Source: Crystallibacter sulfonylureivorans_A
GTDB lineage: Bacteria > Actinomycetota > Actinomycetes > Actinomycetales > Micrococcaceae
NCBI RefSeq assembly: GCF_047607445.1
Contig: NZ_JBLKRT010000028.1
Location: 1 to 64,000, forward strand
Length of the DNA: 64,000 bases
Direction: 5' to 3'
Of the stretch, positions 17,250 to 26,375 are shown in pieces. Below the pieces are notes generated by a model. That model saw only the letters and a list, made by a program, of their open reading frames with translations, was not told the origin of the DNA and ran no database searches. The translations under genes and the position numbers were made by a program. How positions within the stretch are numbered: position 1 is the stretch's first letter; every line of letters begins with the position of its first letter.

Positions 17250-18439
17250 CCGGAATGGTAGCCCTGCTGGTGGAAGCATGGGCCGAGCTGCGCATCCACA
17301 AAACCAGGATCCTCTTGGCGCTGATTGGGGTGGCACTGTCGGTCGCGGCGCTGACCACCGTCGTCGGGCTCGGCAACATGGCACGGGAAGGCATGGTGCA
17401 GGCGCAGGAACAATCTGGCGGCCGGGCGGCCACGGTGTCGGTGGAAGTCTTCTCTGCGACAGGACAAGAGGACCCGGCCGTTCTGCAGGCTGCCTTTGAC
17501 GGACTGGTGGAGCGCTACGCGGTGGAGTACGCGAGCCGGCGGACGTTCGCCCAGGTCCCGTTCCAGTTCCCGCACGGCGTGGTGGGGACCGAAACCACGG
17601 TGGTGGACAGAAGCTACGGCGAGATGCGGCGGGTGAACCTGGCCGGCGGCCGCTGGTTCACCGAGGCCGATGCCGCGGCGCTGGCACCGGCGGTCATCAT
17701 CAACGAAGCGTTCCACCGCCAGTTGGGCGGACCGGACCTCACCGCGAACCCCGTGCTGCAGATCTTCCAGCAGCGGCCGATCGCGGCCAGGATCGTGGGT
17801 ATCACGCCGGATGGCTACGAGGGCGCCATGCCTGCGGCCATGATGCTCACCTCCCAGTACGAGCGCTGGGGTTTGGGCGGCGAAGGCGGGCCGCCGCCGG
17901 CCTTGGAGATGTGGGTACCGGTTGACGTTGAGCCGGCGCTGTCGGCTGCGATGACCGGCGATCTGCAGGCCCAGTTCCCCGACGCCCATGTTCAGATCCA
18001 CCGCAGCGACTACGCGGCGTGGGGCGACCCCTTCGAAGGCATCCAGTGGGCAGTAGGCGGCATCGCCGGCCTGGTGCTGCTGCTCGGGGCCGTAGGGCTG
18101 CTGAACATCTCCATGGTCACGGTCAAATACCGAGTGCGGGAAATCGGCATCCGCCGCAGCTTCGGTGCGACGTCGGGGCGTATCTTTTTCGGCGTCATGC
18201 TTGAGTCAGTGGTTGCCACTTTCGTGGCCGGCGTGATCGGGGTGATGCTCGCCGTCGCAGTGGTGAAGAGCCCGTGGGTCCAGGAGCTGATTGCCCAAGG
18301 CATCAGCGAACTGCCGCCGTTCCCGGTGGAAGCCGCGCTGATCGGCATTGGCGCCGCCACCGCGGTCGGAGCGCTGGCCGGCCTGATCCCCGCGCTGGTG
18401 GCCGTCCGCGTGAAGGTGATCGACGCGATCAGGTACTAG
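17246..18439 (+). CDS. FtsX-like/MacB permease
   Basis: 397-residue permease with one N-terminal membrane helix (TRILLALIGVALSVAALTTVV), a large extracytoplasmic MacB-like core domain of about 200 residues, and three C-terminal helices, the first followed by the characteristic VKYRVREIGIRRSFGAT cytoplasmic loop. Third gene of the adaptor-ATPase-permease operon, overlapping the ATPase by 4 bp. Substrate unknown; MacB-type systems mostly move peptides or lipid-linked compounds out of the envelope. A short direct repeat (AGGTACTAGC) lies just after the stop. Confidence 0.88.
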   Translation: MTGMVALLVEAWAELRIHKTRILLALIGVALSVAALTTVVGLGNMAREGMVQAQEQSGGRAATVSVEVFSATGQEDPAVLQAAFDGLVERYAVEYASRRTFAQVPFQFPHGVVGTETTVVDRSYGEMRRVNLAGGRWFTEADAAALAPAVIINEAFHRQLGGPDLTANPVLQIFQQRPIAARIVGITPDGYEGAMPAAMMLTSQYERWGLGGEGGPPPALEMWVPVDVEPALSAAMTGDLQAQFPDAHVQIHRSDYAAWGDPFEGIQWAVGGIAGLVLLLGAVGLLNISMVTVKYRVREIGIRRSFGATSGRIFFGVMLESVVATFVAGVIGVMLAVAVVKSPWVQELIAQGISELPPFPVEAALIGIGAATAVGALAGLIPALVAVRVKVIDAIRY

Positions 18440-18467
18440 CTCGAGCAGGTACTAGCGCGATCGGATA

Positions 18468-19502
18468 CTAATGTGTCTGGGCCGGGGCGGGCGTGGCGCC
18501 GGCTTTGGGCGCCCTCTTGAGCGCCACGACCATGTCCGCGGTCAGGATGGCCAGGGAGAGCCAGACCAGGCCGAAGCCGATCCAGCGCTCCAGCGGCATG
18601 GGCTCGTGCAGGAAGACGAGGGCGGTGATGAACTGCAGGATGGGTGCCAGGTACTGCAGCATGCCAACCGTGCTGAGCGGCAGCCGGCGGGCGGCGGCGC
18701 CGAAGAACAGCAGCGGCAAGGCGGTGATCAGGCCGCTGGAAGCCATCAGCCAGAAGTGGCCGGGGCCTTCGGAGAGCAGGGTTGCCTGGCTGCCGGCCAT
18801 CAGGACGAGCATGATGACCACGGACACCGGGGTCAGCACCAGGGTTTCCACGCTGAGGCTGGTGACGGCGTCCACGCGGCCGCCGACGCGATTCTTAACC
18901 AGGCCGTAGAAGCCGAAGCTGAGCGCCAGAATCAGTGCGATCCACGGGACGTTGCCGTACCCGAAGGCCAGTACCAGCACCGCTGTGAACGCCACGCCCA
19001 TCGCGACCCACTGTGCCGGGCGCAGTCGTTCCTTCAGCAGGATGACTCCGAGCAGCACGGACACCAGCGGGTTGATGAAGTACCCCAGGGAGGCTTCGAT
19101 GGCGTGGGCGTTGAGGACCGCGAAGGTGTAAGTGAACCAGTTGACGGCGATGAGCCCGGCGGCCAGCGCCAGCGTTCCGAAGGTGCGCCAGTCGCCCAGC
19201 GCGGACCGGAAGGTGCGCCAGCCGCGCAGCGCCGTGATCAGCAGGAAGCAGAACAGCAGCGACCAGACAATGCGGTTCGCCACGATCTCCAGCGGACCGG
19301 CCGGTATCAGGGCGGTGAAGTAGAGCGGGAGGAGGCCCCAAAGCCCGTAGGCGGCGAGCCCGTAGGCCATGCCCGCGCCGGTCTCGCTGGGGCTGCGGCC
19401 CTGTTTGCGGAACCGGCCAAGTCCGCGGCGGGCACCGGCCTCGGCAACCGCGGCAGCAGGGGCAGAAGACTGGGAGGAGGCACCGCCGTCGTTCATGGAC
19501 AC
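18468..19502 (-). CDS. rarD: RarD-type EamA permease
   Basis: Drug/metabolite transporter superfamily protein with ten membrane segments, matching RarD by GLAAYGLWGLLPLYFTAL, RIVWSLLFCFLLI, FINPLVSVLLGVILLKERL and AAARRLPLSTVGMLQYLAP. Rar-type permeases are predicted exporters of small molecules; the substrate is unknown. A GTG at 19502 has GGAGG 10 bp before it; an ATG at 19496 is an equal alternative. The first ~40 residues are Ser/Ala/Arg-rich and non-conserved, so the true start could be still further in. Confidence 0.85.
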   Translation of the reverse strand: MSMNDGGASSQSSAPAAAVAEAGARRGLGRFRKQGRSPSETGAGMAYGLAAYGLWGLLPLYFTALIPAGPLEIVANRIVWSLLFCFLLITALRGWRTFRSALGDWRTFGTLALAAGLIAVNWFTYTFAVLNAHAIEASLGYFINPLVSVLLGVILLKERLRPAQWVAMGVAFTAVLVLAFGYGNVPWIALILALSFGFYGLVKNRVGGRVDAVTSLSVETLVLTPVSVVIMLVLMAGSQATLLSEGPGHFWLMASSGLITALPLLFFGAAARRLPLSTVGMLQYLAPILQFITALVFLHEPMPLERWIGFGLVWLSLAILTADMVVALKRAPKAGATPAPAQTH

Positions 19503-19592
19503 GCTGGGACAACCTCCGGTCACGTGGATCTATTCCGCTTGGGCGGATGTTCCCAACGCTATCCCGGAGCCCATGCCGTGATCAGAACTTGG

Positions 19593-20591
19593 TCAGAACT
19601 TTCCGCCGGCCAGTTTGCCAACCAGCTCGGTGAACTCGTCCAGCGGATGCTGGCGGCCGCCGGAGGGGTCCCGGTGGTAGGTGACGGCGAGCGACTGAAG
19701 CGGCGGAACGCCCACCAGCCGGGCGCGCTCGCCGGCCGCGGCCAACGCCTGCTGCGGGCCGAACTGCTTCAGCGACTCCGGCCCAAAGAACGCGCAGGCC
19801 GGGACGCTGACGCCGGTGAAGCGGGCAGGGAACGCGAGCCGCTCCAGCAGCATGGTGTGGCCGGCCAACGCGGTGCGGGCGTGCGCCCGGTGCATGGCTG
19901 AACCGAACGAGGCCAGTTCGTCCTCGGTGAGCGGATCCACCGATTCGCAGAACAGCTCCACTGACTCGTGCACCCCGGTGGCGGAGCGGGTCACCGTCAG
20001 CACGCCGATGGACGGCACCTCGGTACCCGCGCGGGGCCGGCCGACCACGATGATGTTGCTGGTCATCGGCGCGGTTTCGTAGCAGTAGCGGGTTAATGCA
20101 GCGATATCCCACGGTTCGCTGACCGGCTCGTGGATGCCCCAGCCGGCAGGTTCGGCACCGGTGAGCTCGCGGAACAGCGCCGCGGTGAACTCGCCGATCC
20201 GGGTCGCTTCGCTGGCCGGATGCAGGATCTCGCCGCGGGCCTGGACCACGCCGTCGGACCCGCCCGAAGCCTGCAGGTAGTCCGGTGCGAGCTGTTCCTC
20301 GGCGGCAAAGACGTCCCCGTTCCAGCGGTACTGCTGGCCGGTGAAGCCGTTGTAGAACGTGCCGTCCGCCGTACTGGCCATCCAGATGCAGCCCTCGCGC
20401 TGCAGCAACTGGTACAGCGGCAGGGTCAGCTTGCTGGCGCTGGGCGTCATCACCACGAACTGGCGTTCCGATTCGCGCGCGGCCACATAGGCGCGGGTGA
20501 GGGCGGGGGACAGGAAGGCCAGCGGCTTGTCCTGGAAGACGACGGCGGTGCGCTCGGTGTGGAAGTCGAACGCGGAGGCGTGCATGGTCAT
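19593..20591 (-). CDS. DUF6177-like type VII locus protein
   Basis: 332-residue soluble protein of unknown function resembling the DUF6177 family found inside actinobacterial type VII secretion loci. Features include TERTAVVFQDKPLAFLSPALTRAYVAARES at the N-terminus and a C-terminal QPLDEFTELV-like helix; one Cys pair (CYE, CAFF) is present but no enzyme motif. It is the last gene of the minus-strand secretion operon; its ATG overlaps the preceding stop by 4 bp (ATGA), showing tight translation coupling to the 149-residue gene and EccC. It could be a chaperone or regulator of secretion. Confidence 0.65.
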   Translation of the reverse strand: MTMHASAFDFHTERTAVVFQDKPLAFLSPALTRAYVAARESERQFVVMTPSASKLTLPLYQLLQREGCIWMASTADGTFYNGFTGQQYRWNGDVFAAEEQLAPDYLQASGGSDGVVQARGEILHPASEATRIGEFTAALFRELTGAEPAGWGIHEPVSEPWDIAALTRYCYETAPMTSNIIVVGRPRAGTEVPSIGVLTVTRSATGVHESVELFCESVDPLTEDELASFGSAMHRAHARTALAGHTMLLERLAFPARFTGVSVPACAFFGPESLKQFGPQQALAAAGERARLVGVPPLQSLAVTYHRDPSGGRQHPLDEFTELVGKLAGGKF

Positions 20592-21037
20592 CCCTGTTCT
20601 CCAGTTCGTTCTCCGGATCCGGGCAGCTGGTGGCCGACGACGACGCCGCGGCAGCGCACCGCGATGTTCTGAGCCAGCCGGTAGCCCAGCGATTCGCCGT
20701 CCGGAATGCCGTTGCGGATGGTGATCTCTTGCCACCACAGGTCCTGGTGCTCCGGTGCTTCGAAGTCCGGGTCGTCGGAGAAGACGGACGGGATCGGCGC
20801 CCCTTCCACCGCGTCCACGGTGGCGCCGGCGAGCAGCCGGGACACCTCGCCAGGCACCCGGATCAGGCGGGGAAGCTCGACGGCGAACATGGTGGTGCCG
20901 TTGCCGTCCTCGACTTCCAGCAGGGTGCTGTCGGCGGCCAGCCGGACGTACTCCTGCGGGACCACGGCCAGCAGCGAGACCATGACCACGTCCTGGTCCG
21001 GTTCGTCGAGCGCGACGACGGTCAGCGTGTTAGACAT
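20588..21037 (-). CDS. type VII locus protein of unknown function
   Basis: Not recognised by name. 149 residues, acidic, no signal peptide or membrane segment. The sequence begins with a strand-rich domain (TLTVVALDEPDQDVVMVSLLAVV, VEDGNGTTMFAVELPRLIRVPGEV) and ends with a Gly/Pro-rich tail. It overlaps EccC by 8 bp upstream and the DUF6177-like gene by 4 bp downstream, so it is produced together with the secretion motor and is probably an accessory component. Confidence 0.65.
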   Translation of the reverse strand: MSNTLTVVALDEPDQDVVMVSLLAVVPQEYVRLAADSTLLEVEDGNGTTMFAVELPRLIRVPGEVSRLLAGATVDAVEGAPIPSVFSDDPDFEAPEHQDLWWQEITIRNGIPDGESLGYRLAQNIAVRCRGVVVGHQLPGSGERTGEQG

Positions 21038-24000
21038 CGGCGGTTTCCTCCAACGGGGTCCACAGGGTCTGCACGGTCTGCACCGGCCCGCCCGCGCGGA
21101 CCAGCAGGCCGCGGCCGGGCGGCAGCCGGCGGGCGCGCACGTTGTTCAGCAGGCCGCCTTCGGAGCGGTCGCCGGAAAGGATCAGGCCGGTGCTGCCCGA
21201 GTCGCGCAGCGCGGCGAAGAACTGCTCGTACATGCCGCGGCCGGCGCCGCGCACGCGGCGGGTGAGGATCACGTTCAGCTGCAGTTCCGGGCCCATCGGC
21301 AGGTACTCGATGAGTGACCGCAGCGGTCCGGCGCCGCCGGCGGTGAGGATGTCATAGTCGTCGGCCAGCAGCACGATCCGCGGGATGCTGTCCGGCTCGC
21401 CGATGCTGTCCTGCATTGCGTCGCCGCCGGCGGTCCGCTTGGACAGCTCGGAGGCGATGGCGTTGGCCAGCGGTTCGGCCTGCGCGGCGCTGGGGGCGTA
21501 GCCGCCCAGATAGGCATCCGGCACCACGTCGGCCAGCGCCCGCCGCGGATCGAAGACCGCGAAGACCAGGTCCCGGGACGGATACTGTGCCACCAGCGAG
21601 GAGACCAGCGAGCGGACCAGGTTGGTTTTGCCGGACTGCTCGTCGCCCATCACGATCAGGTGGTGTTCGCCGCGGACCACATCCAACATTTCCGGGCCGA
21701 GGTCGGTCTCGCGGAGCCCCAGCGGCAGCAGGCCGGGCAGCGGCGGGACCTCGATCTCCGCGGCTTCCACCAGTTGCGGCAGGATGCGCACCCGCATGGC
21801 GCGGGCGTCGGTGGAAGCTGCAACGGCGGCCACCATGTCCCGGGTGCCCTGGGTGGCGGTGTCCGCATCGGCCACGCCGTCGATGCGCGGCAGCGCGAAG
21901 TGGCCGAACAGTTTCGCTTCTGTAAGCGCCCGGCCCGGCCGGTCCGCGGGCATGGTCTCGGCGAGTTTGCGGCCGTAGGAGGAGTCCGCCGGGTCGGCCA
22001 GCCGCAGCTCGATCTTGGTGCCGAAGAAGGACTGCTGGGCCAGCCGGATCTCGTTCTGCCGGTTGACGGTGGTGACCACGTGGATGCCGTAGCCGCCACC
22101 GCGGGCGATCAAGGCGTGCACGGCCGGTTCGATGTCCTCGAACTCATCGGTGAGCAGACCGTAGCCGTCCAGCACCAGCACGATGTCGGCGCTGGGAAGT
22201 TCCGGGATCCTGCCTTGCGCACAGAGTTTGCGCAGCGTAGCCAGCGAGTCCACCTGGTACTTCTCGAAGACGTTCTCGCGCACGGTCAACATGGCGAGGA
22301 GTTCCTCCACCGTGCGGCGGACCACCTCGCGGTTGGTGCGCACGGCCACGCCGCCCACATGCGGCAGGCCTTCCAGCGGAATCAGCGAATTGCCCATCAG
22401 GTCCACGCAGTAGATGCCGACCTCCTGCGGACTGTGGGTCATGGCCAGCGAGGCGGCGATGGTGCGCAGGGCAGTGCTCTTGCCCGACTGGGGGCCGCCA
22501 ATAATGGCCACGTTGCCGCCCGCTGACTTGAGGTCCAGCTCCCAGACGCCCTGCCACTGCTTGGCCGGGTCGTCCAGCAGGCCAATGGGGATCTTCAGCG
22601 AGCCGCCGGTGGTGAGTCGGATGCCCTGGCTGGTGCTGGTCACCGAACCGGCGGCGGCGTCCAGCGCCACGGCGGCGGGCAGCGGCGGCAGCCAGATGGG
22701 ATCCACCGCGCGCGGGAACCGGGCCAGGGTGTCCATCAGCGTGGACATCACGGTGGGACCGGTGGTCCGCTTGGACGCTCCGGTGCGGGCCGGCTTCGCG
22801 GCGGACTGGCCGGCGTCTTTCGCCTTTTCCAGGCTGGCTGCGTAGGTGGGCATCGGCAGTACCAGGGGACCGTCGTCGTCGGTGGTTTCCTGCGTGACCT
22901 GGACCTGGACCTGGACATCTTCCAGCGGGCCGGACACATAGCCGGCCTTGAACCGGGTGTAGACGGTGGTGTCCACCTTCAGGTAGCCGAAGCCGGGCAC
23001 CGGCGGCAGGTGGAAGGCATCCGGGGTGTCCAGCACGGTGCGCGACTCGGACTCGGAGAGGGTGCGCAGGCCGATCCGGTATGACAGGTAGGTTTCCAGG
23101 CCGCGCAGCTTGCCGGATTCGATCCGCTGGCTGCTCAGCAACAGGTGCACGCCGATGGACCGGCCGATCCGGCCGATGGACAGGAAGAGGTCGATGAAAT
23201 CCGGCCGGGCGGTGAGCAGTTCACCGAACTCGTCGATGATCACCACCAGGTGCGGCAGCGGCTCCATGGCCTCGCCGCGGGCCAGCCGTTCCTGCCGGTG
23301 CAGCTGGTAGTCGGTGATGTTGGCGATGTTCCCGGCGGCCTTGAGCACTTCCTGACGCCGCACCACCTCGCCGTTGAGGCTGGAGTAGATGCGCTCGATC
23401 AGGCTGGCGTCGTCGGCCAGGTTGGTGATCACACCGGAGACCTGCGGCGCCTCGGCGAACGGCGCGAAGGTGGCGCCGCCCTTGAAGTCCACCAGCACCA
23501 TGGACAGCAATTCCGGCGGATGCGTGGCCAGCAGCCCGAGCACCAGTGACCGCAGCATTTCCGACTTGCCGGAACCGGTGGCGCCGACGCAGAGCCCGTG
23601 CGGGCCCATGCCGAACTGGGCCGATTCCTTCAGGTCCAGCAGGGCGGGCCGGCCGCGGTCGTCCGGGCCCAGCGGGATGCGCAGGAAATCCACTTCGCTG
23701 CGCGGTTTCCAGAGCCGCCTGATGTCCGCTTCATCGAGCGCCGGGCTAAGGCCGAGCATCTCCAGGAAGCTGTCCGAACTGGCGGCTGTATTGTGTTCCA
23801 GCGAGTCCGCCGAGAGCCGCATCGGTGCCAGCTCGCGGGCCAGGGCCTCGGCGGTGGCGACGGCCAGGGTGTCCAGGGTGCCGCGTTCCTCGACCGGTTC
23901 CACCGGATCGTGGCGGTAATTTTGGATCAGGAATCCCGCGTCCGACGGCGGGGCGCCGGCTTCTGCGGCAACGGCGCCTGCCGTGCCGCTCGCCGTCCGG

Positions 24001-25217
24001 GCGCCGTGCCCTGGGGTGCGGCCTGCCTTGGCCCGGGCACTGGCCTGGCTGCGTTCGGCCTGCGCCCGGTAGCTGCGGGAGCCGACCGGGCCGCTGTGGG
24101 CGGCCGCGCCGTCCTGGCTAACCCGCACGCTGACTTCACCGGGCTCCTGGCCGCGGTCGGCCACCAAATACACCACGGTGATGCCTAGTTGGGCGAGCCC
24201 GGCGTGCCGGTCCGGCAGCACCAGATCTTCCGGCAACGAGCCATAGCAGTCGGCCAGCACCAGCAGCCGGGGCAAGTGCTGGCTGGCGCCCTTGAGGTTC
24301 TTGGACGATTCGGCGGCCACCACGGCGCGGCGGTTCAGCTCGTCGGCGAGCACCGCACCGAGCTCGTCGACGGAGCGGGCCATCCGGCGCACCGGACCGG
24401 TGACATGGGTCTGCTTCTGGTCGGCCAGATGCGGCAGCCACAGGGTCCAGTCCCAGTCGCGCAGCCGGTCCTCGCGGGCCGCGATGCCCACCTGCAGGTC
24501 TTCCGGCGAGTGGAAGGCGCAGGCCTCGATGAGCAGGTTCCGGGCGGCGCTCAGCACGAACTCTCGGGAACCGATGATGCTGACATTGCCGGCCGAGTCC
24601 AGCGGCAGGGTCAGCGGCAGGTCCGGCGACCTCTCGTAGCGTTGCTGCAAGATCCGCACTTCGTTGTCCATGAACGTGTCGCGTTGCGCGGTTGCGGGGC
24701 CCTGCTCGTTGACGGTGATCTGCCGGCTGATCCGCTCGCCGGAGCCGATCCGGACCTGCAGGAAGTCTTCGTTGCCCCGGCGCCGTTCCCAGAGCCGCCT
24801 GGTATTGCGGACGATGTCGAACAGGGCGGTGGGTTCCGGGTTGCTGGTGCGGGCCGTGGTGATGGTCCGCTGCTCGTCGGTGCGCAGCGTGGTCCGGGAT
24901 TCCTCCAGGTACTCCAGATAGCGGTCGCGTTCCTCCGCCCGGGTGCGGGCCGCCCGGCCGCGCTGGCCCAGCATCATGATGATGGATGCCACCACGGTCA
25001 CGATCATAGCGATGGCGCCGACGGCGGCCAGGCTGTTGCCGCGGAAGAGCATCATCACGGTCATGGACAGGCCGGCGCCGAGCAGCGGGATCAGCGCCAT
25101 GGCGTTCATCCGGCCGGACTTCTCGGCCATCGGCGGCGGAGCTTCGAGGCTGAACGGCGCAGCCTCGCGGGCCGGGGCGGTGGTGCGGGCCGGCCGGTGG
25201 ATGATCTTCACGCTCAT
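21030..25217 (-). CDS. eccC: type VII secretion motor ATPase EccC (fused EccCa/EccCb)
   Basis: 1395-residue FtsK/SpoIIIE-type ATPase that recognises substrates and drives type VII secretion. Two membrane helices (about 41-58 and 62-83) precede a cytoplasmic DUF region and three ATPase domains. Walker A motifs: GATGSGKSE (545-553), GGPQSGKST (907-915) and GDEQSGKTN (1191-1199). Walker B of domain 1 is intact (VIIDE, near 662); domain 2 reads VLDGYG and lacks the catalytic glutamate, domain 3 reads LADDYD. Start at 25217 overlaps the MinD-like gene by 4 bp; further upstream the frame is the antisense-like arginine-rich reading of that gene. An alanine-rich insert of about 55 residues lies near 370-425. 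Confidence 0.93.
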   Translation of the reverse strand: MSVKIIHRPARTTAPAREAAPFSLEAPPPMAEKSGRMNAMALIPLLGAGLSMTVMMLFRGNSLAAVGAIAMIVTVVASIIMMLGQRGRAARTRAEERDRYLEYLEESRTTLRTDEQRTITTARTSNPEPTALFDIVRNTRRLWERRRGNEDFLQVRIGSGERISRQITVNEQGPATAQRDTFMDNEVRILQQRYERSPDLPLTLPLDSAGNVSIIGSREFVLSAARNLLIEACAFHSPEDLQVGIAAREDRLRDWDWTLWLPHLADQKQTHVTGPVRRMARSVDELGAVLADELNRRAVVAAESSKNLKGASQHLPRLLVLADCYGSLPEDLVLPDRHAGLAQLGITVVYLVADRGQEPGEVSVRVSQDGAAAHSGPVGSRSYRAQAERSQASARAKAGRTPGHGARTASGTAGAVAAEAGAPPSDAGFLIQNYRHDPVEPVEERGTLDTLAVATAEALARELAPMRLSADSLEHNTAASSDSFLEMLGLSPALDEADIRRLWKPRSEVDFLRIPLGPDDRGRPALLDLKESAQFGMGPHGLCVGATGSGKSEMLRSLVLGLLATHPPELLSMVLVDFKGGATFAPFAEAPQVSGVITNLADDASLIERIYSSLNGEVVRRQEVLKAAGNIANITDYQLHRQERLARGEAMEPLPHLVVIIDEFGELLTARPDFIDLFLSIGRIGRSIGVHLLLSSQRIESGKLRGLETYLSYRIGLRTLSESESRTVLDTPDAFHLPPVPGFGYLKVDTTVYTRFKAGYVSGPLEDVQVQVQVTQETTDDDGPLVLPMPTYAASLEKAKDAGQSAAKPARTGASKRTTGPTVMSTLMDTLARFPRAVDPIWLPPLPAAVALDAAAGSVTSTSQGIRLTTGGSLKIPIGLLDDPAKQWQGVWELDLKSAGGNVAIIGGPQSGKSTALRTIAASLAMTHSPQEVGIYCVDLMGNSLIPLEGLPHVGGVAVRTNREVVRRTVEELLAMLTVRENVFEKYQVDSLATLRKLCAQGRIPELPSADIVLVLDGYGLLTDEFEDIEPAVHALIARGGGYGIHVVTTVNRQNEIRLAQQSFFGTKIELRLADPADSSYGRKLAETMPADRPGRALTEAKLFGHFALPRIDGVADADTATQGTRDMVAAVAASTDARAMRVRILPQLVEAAEIEVPPLPGLLPLGLRETDLGPEMLDVVRGEHHLIVMGDEQSGKTNLVRSLVSSLVAQYPSRDLVFAVFDPRRALADVVPDAYLGGYAPSAAQAEPLANAIASELSKRTAGGDAMQDSIGEPDSIPRIVLLADDYDILTAGGAGPLRSLIEYLPMGPELQLNVILTRRVRGAGRGMYEQFFAALRDSGSTGLILSGDRSEGGLLNNVRARRLPPGRGLLVRAGGPVQTVQTLWTPLEETADV

Positions 25218-26356
25218 CGGCCGGTGTGCTCCATTGCCAGGGCCAGCGCGGTGGAGGCGAGCTCCGCCGCCTGCAGCCGGACCGCACGGGACATCAGTCC
25301 GGGATCGAACTCCACGCCGCTGGCCAGATGCCGGTCGTAGCCCAGCGGCAGCACGGTGAGTCCGTCCCGGGCCAGCGCCTTGGCTTCGGACATCGGGTCC
25401 AGCGGTGCCTGGGCATCGGTCTGGGTCAGCACCGCCAGCAGTCCGGTGCCGGCCAGCGCAGGGGTAGCCGCCCACGCCGCGGCCGTCCGGCGCACGTCCT
25501 GGACCCCGGCCACCGAGGCGGGGGCCACCAGCACGGCCACTTGGGCGGCACCGATGGCCCAGTTGGTGTCCGGATTCTCGCCCGGGCCGGTGGCGCAGTC
25601 GTAGACGGCCACCGGGCAGTAGCGGGAGATGCTCTGGCCGGCTGCAGAAAGCGCCGCGCTTCCGGCGTGTCCGCCGAGCGTCCGCTCGCCGGCCACCCAC
25701 AGATTGTTACCGGCGGCTGCCAGCAGCCGGCGCAGTCCGTCGGCGCCCGCGGCGGGCTCCTGCTGCAGCGCGGAAGCGGCGGCGTCGATGGCCGGTGCGT
25801 CCGGCACGCCGAGGCGCAGCGCCAAGGTGCCTCCGGCGGGCGCCAGGTCCACGGCGGCAATGGTGTCCTGCCGTGCTGCGGCATAGAGCGCAGCCAGCAG
25901 CGCCGCCGTCGTGGTCTTGCCGGCTCCACCCCGGCTGCCGATCACTGCTATCCGGCGCCCCGTGCTGACGGCGGCCTGCGCGCCGGCGGTGGCGGCGACC
26001 AGCCGCTGCGGGTAGTCGTCGGAGGACACCAGGCCCTTCGCCGCACGCGCGGTGCGGACCAGCCACGGCTCTCCGGGGCGGCTGCGCAGCCGGCGGCGGC
26101 GTTGTTCGGCATCGGACTCGAACGGTCCGGCTCCCTCCGGCCCGGCAGCCGGTGCCGGTGAGCTCCACGGATCAGCCGCAGGTGTTACACCCGGGATACT
26201 GGCGCCTGACCGGGCGCTCTGGAGACCGGCTCCCGACGGGGCGCCCAGCGGCGCGCTGCCCGGATGAGGCTGGCCTGCGGTGAGCCGACCCGCGGTGAGG
26301 TGGCCTGCGGCGGCTTGCTCCCGCGCGATTGAGTCCCTGCGTGAAATCGGTTCCAT
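25214..26356 (-). CDS. MinD/EspI-like ATPase of the type VII locus
   Basis: 380 residues. An N-terminal Ala/Pro/Gly-rich disordered stretch of about 90 residues is followed by a basic patch (QRRRRLRSRPGEP) and a MinD/ParA-type P-loop domain with deviant Walker A GSRGGAGKTTT (140-150), in which arginine replaces the usual signature lysine. This layout resembles EspI, an ATPase that modulates ESX-1 secretion in mycobacteria. It sits between EccD and EccC in the operon (19-bp gap and 4-bp overlap), supporting a role in energising or regulating secretion rather than chromosome partition. Confidence 0.82.
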   Translation of the reverse strand: MEPISRRDSIAREQAAAGHLTAGRLTAGQPHPGSAPLGAPSGAGLQSARSGASIPGVTPAADPWSSPAPAAGPEGAGPFESDAEQRRRRLRSRPGEPWLVRTARAAKGLVSSDDYPQRLVAATAGAQAAVSTGRRIAVIGSRGGAGKTTTAALLAALYAAARQDTIAAVDLAPAGGTLALRLGVPDAPAIDAAASALQQEPAAGADGLRRLLAAAGNNLWVAGERTLGGHAGSAALSAAGQSISRYCPVAVYDCATGPGENPDTNWAIGAAQVAVLVAPASVAGVQDVRRTAAAWAATPALAGTGLLAVLTQTDAQAPLDPMSEAKALARDGLTVLPLGYDRHLASGVEFDPGLMSRAVRLQAAELASTALALAMEHTGR

Positions 26357-26375
26357 AGGTCGGTCCCAGCCTGAG

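Noticed and set aside
23000..23900. FtsK DNA translocase as identity of the large ATPase
   Set aside because: Three ATPase domains, EccD next to it and ESAT-6-like genes divergent from it indicate EccC rather than chromosome segregation.
25214..26356. ParA/MinD chromosome or septum positioning protein
   Set aside because: Long disordered N-terminus, altered Walker A and position inside the secretion operon favour an EspI-like role.
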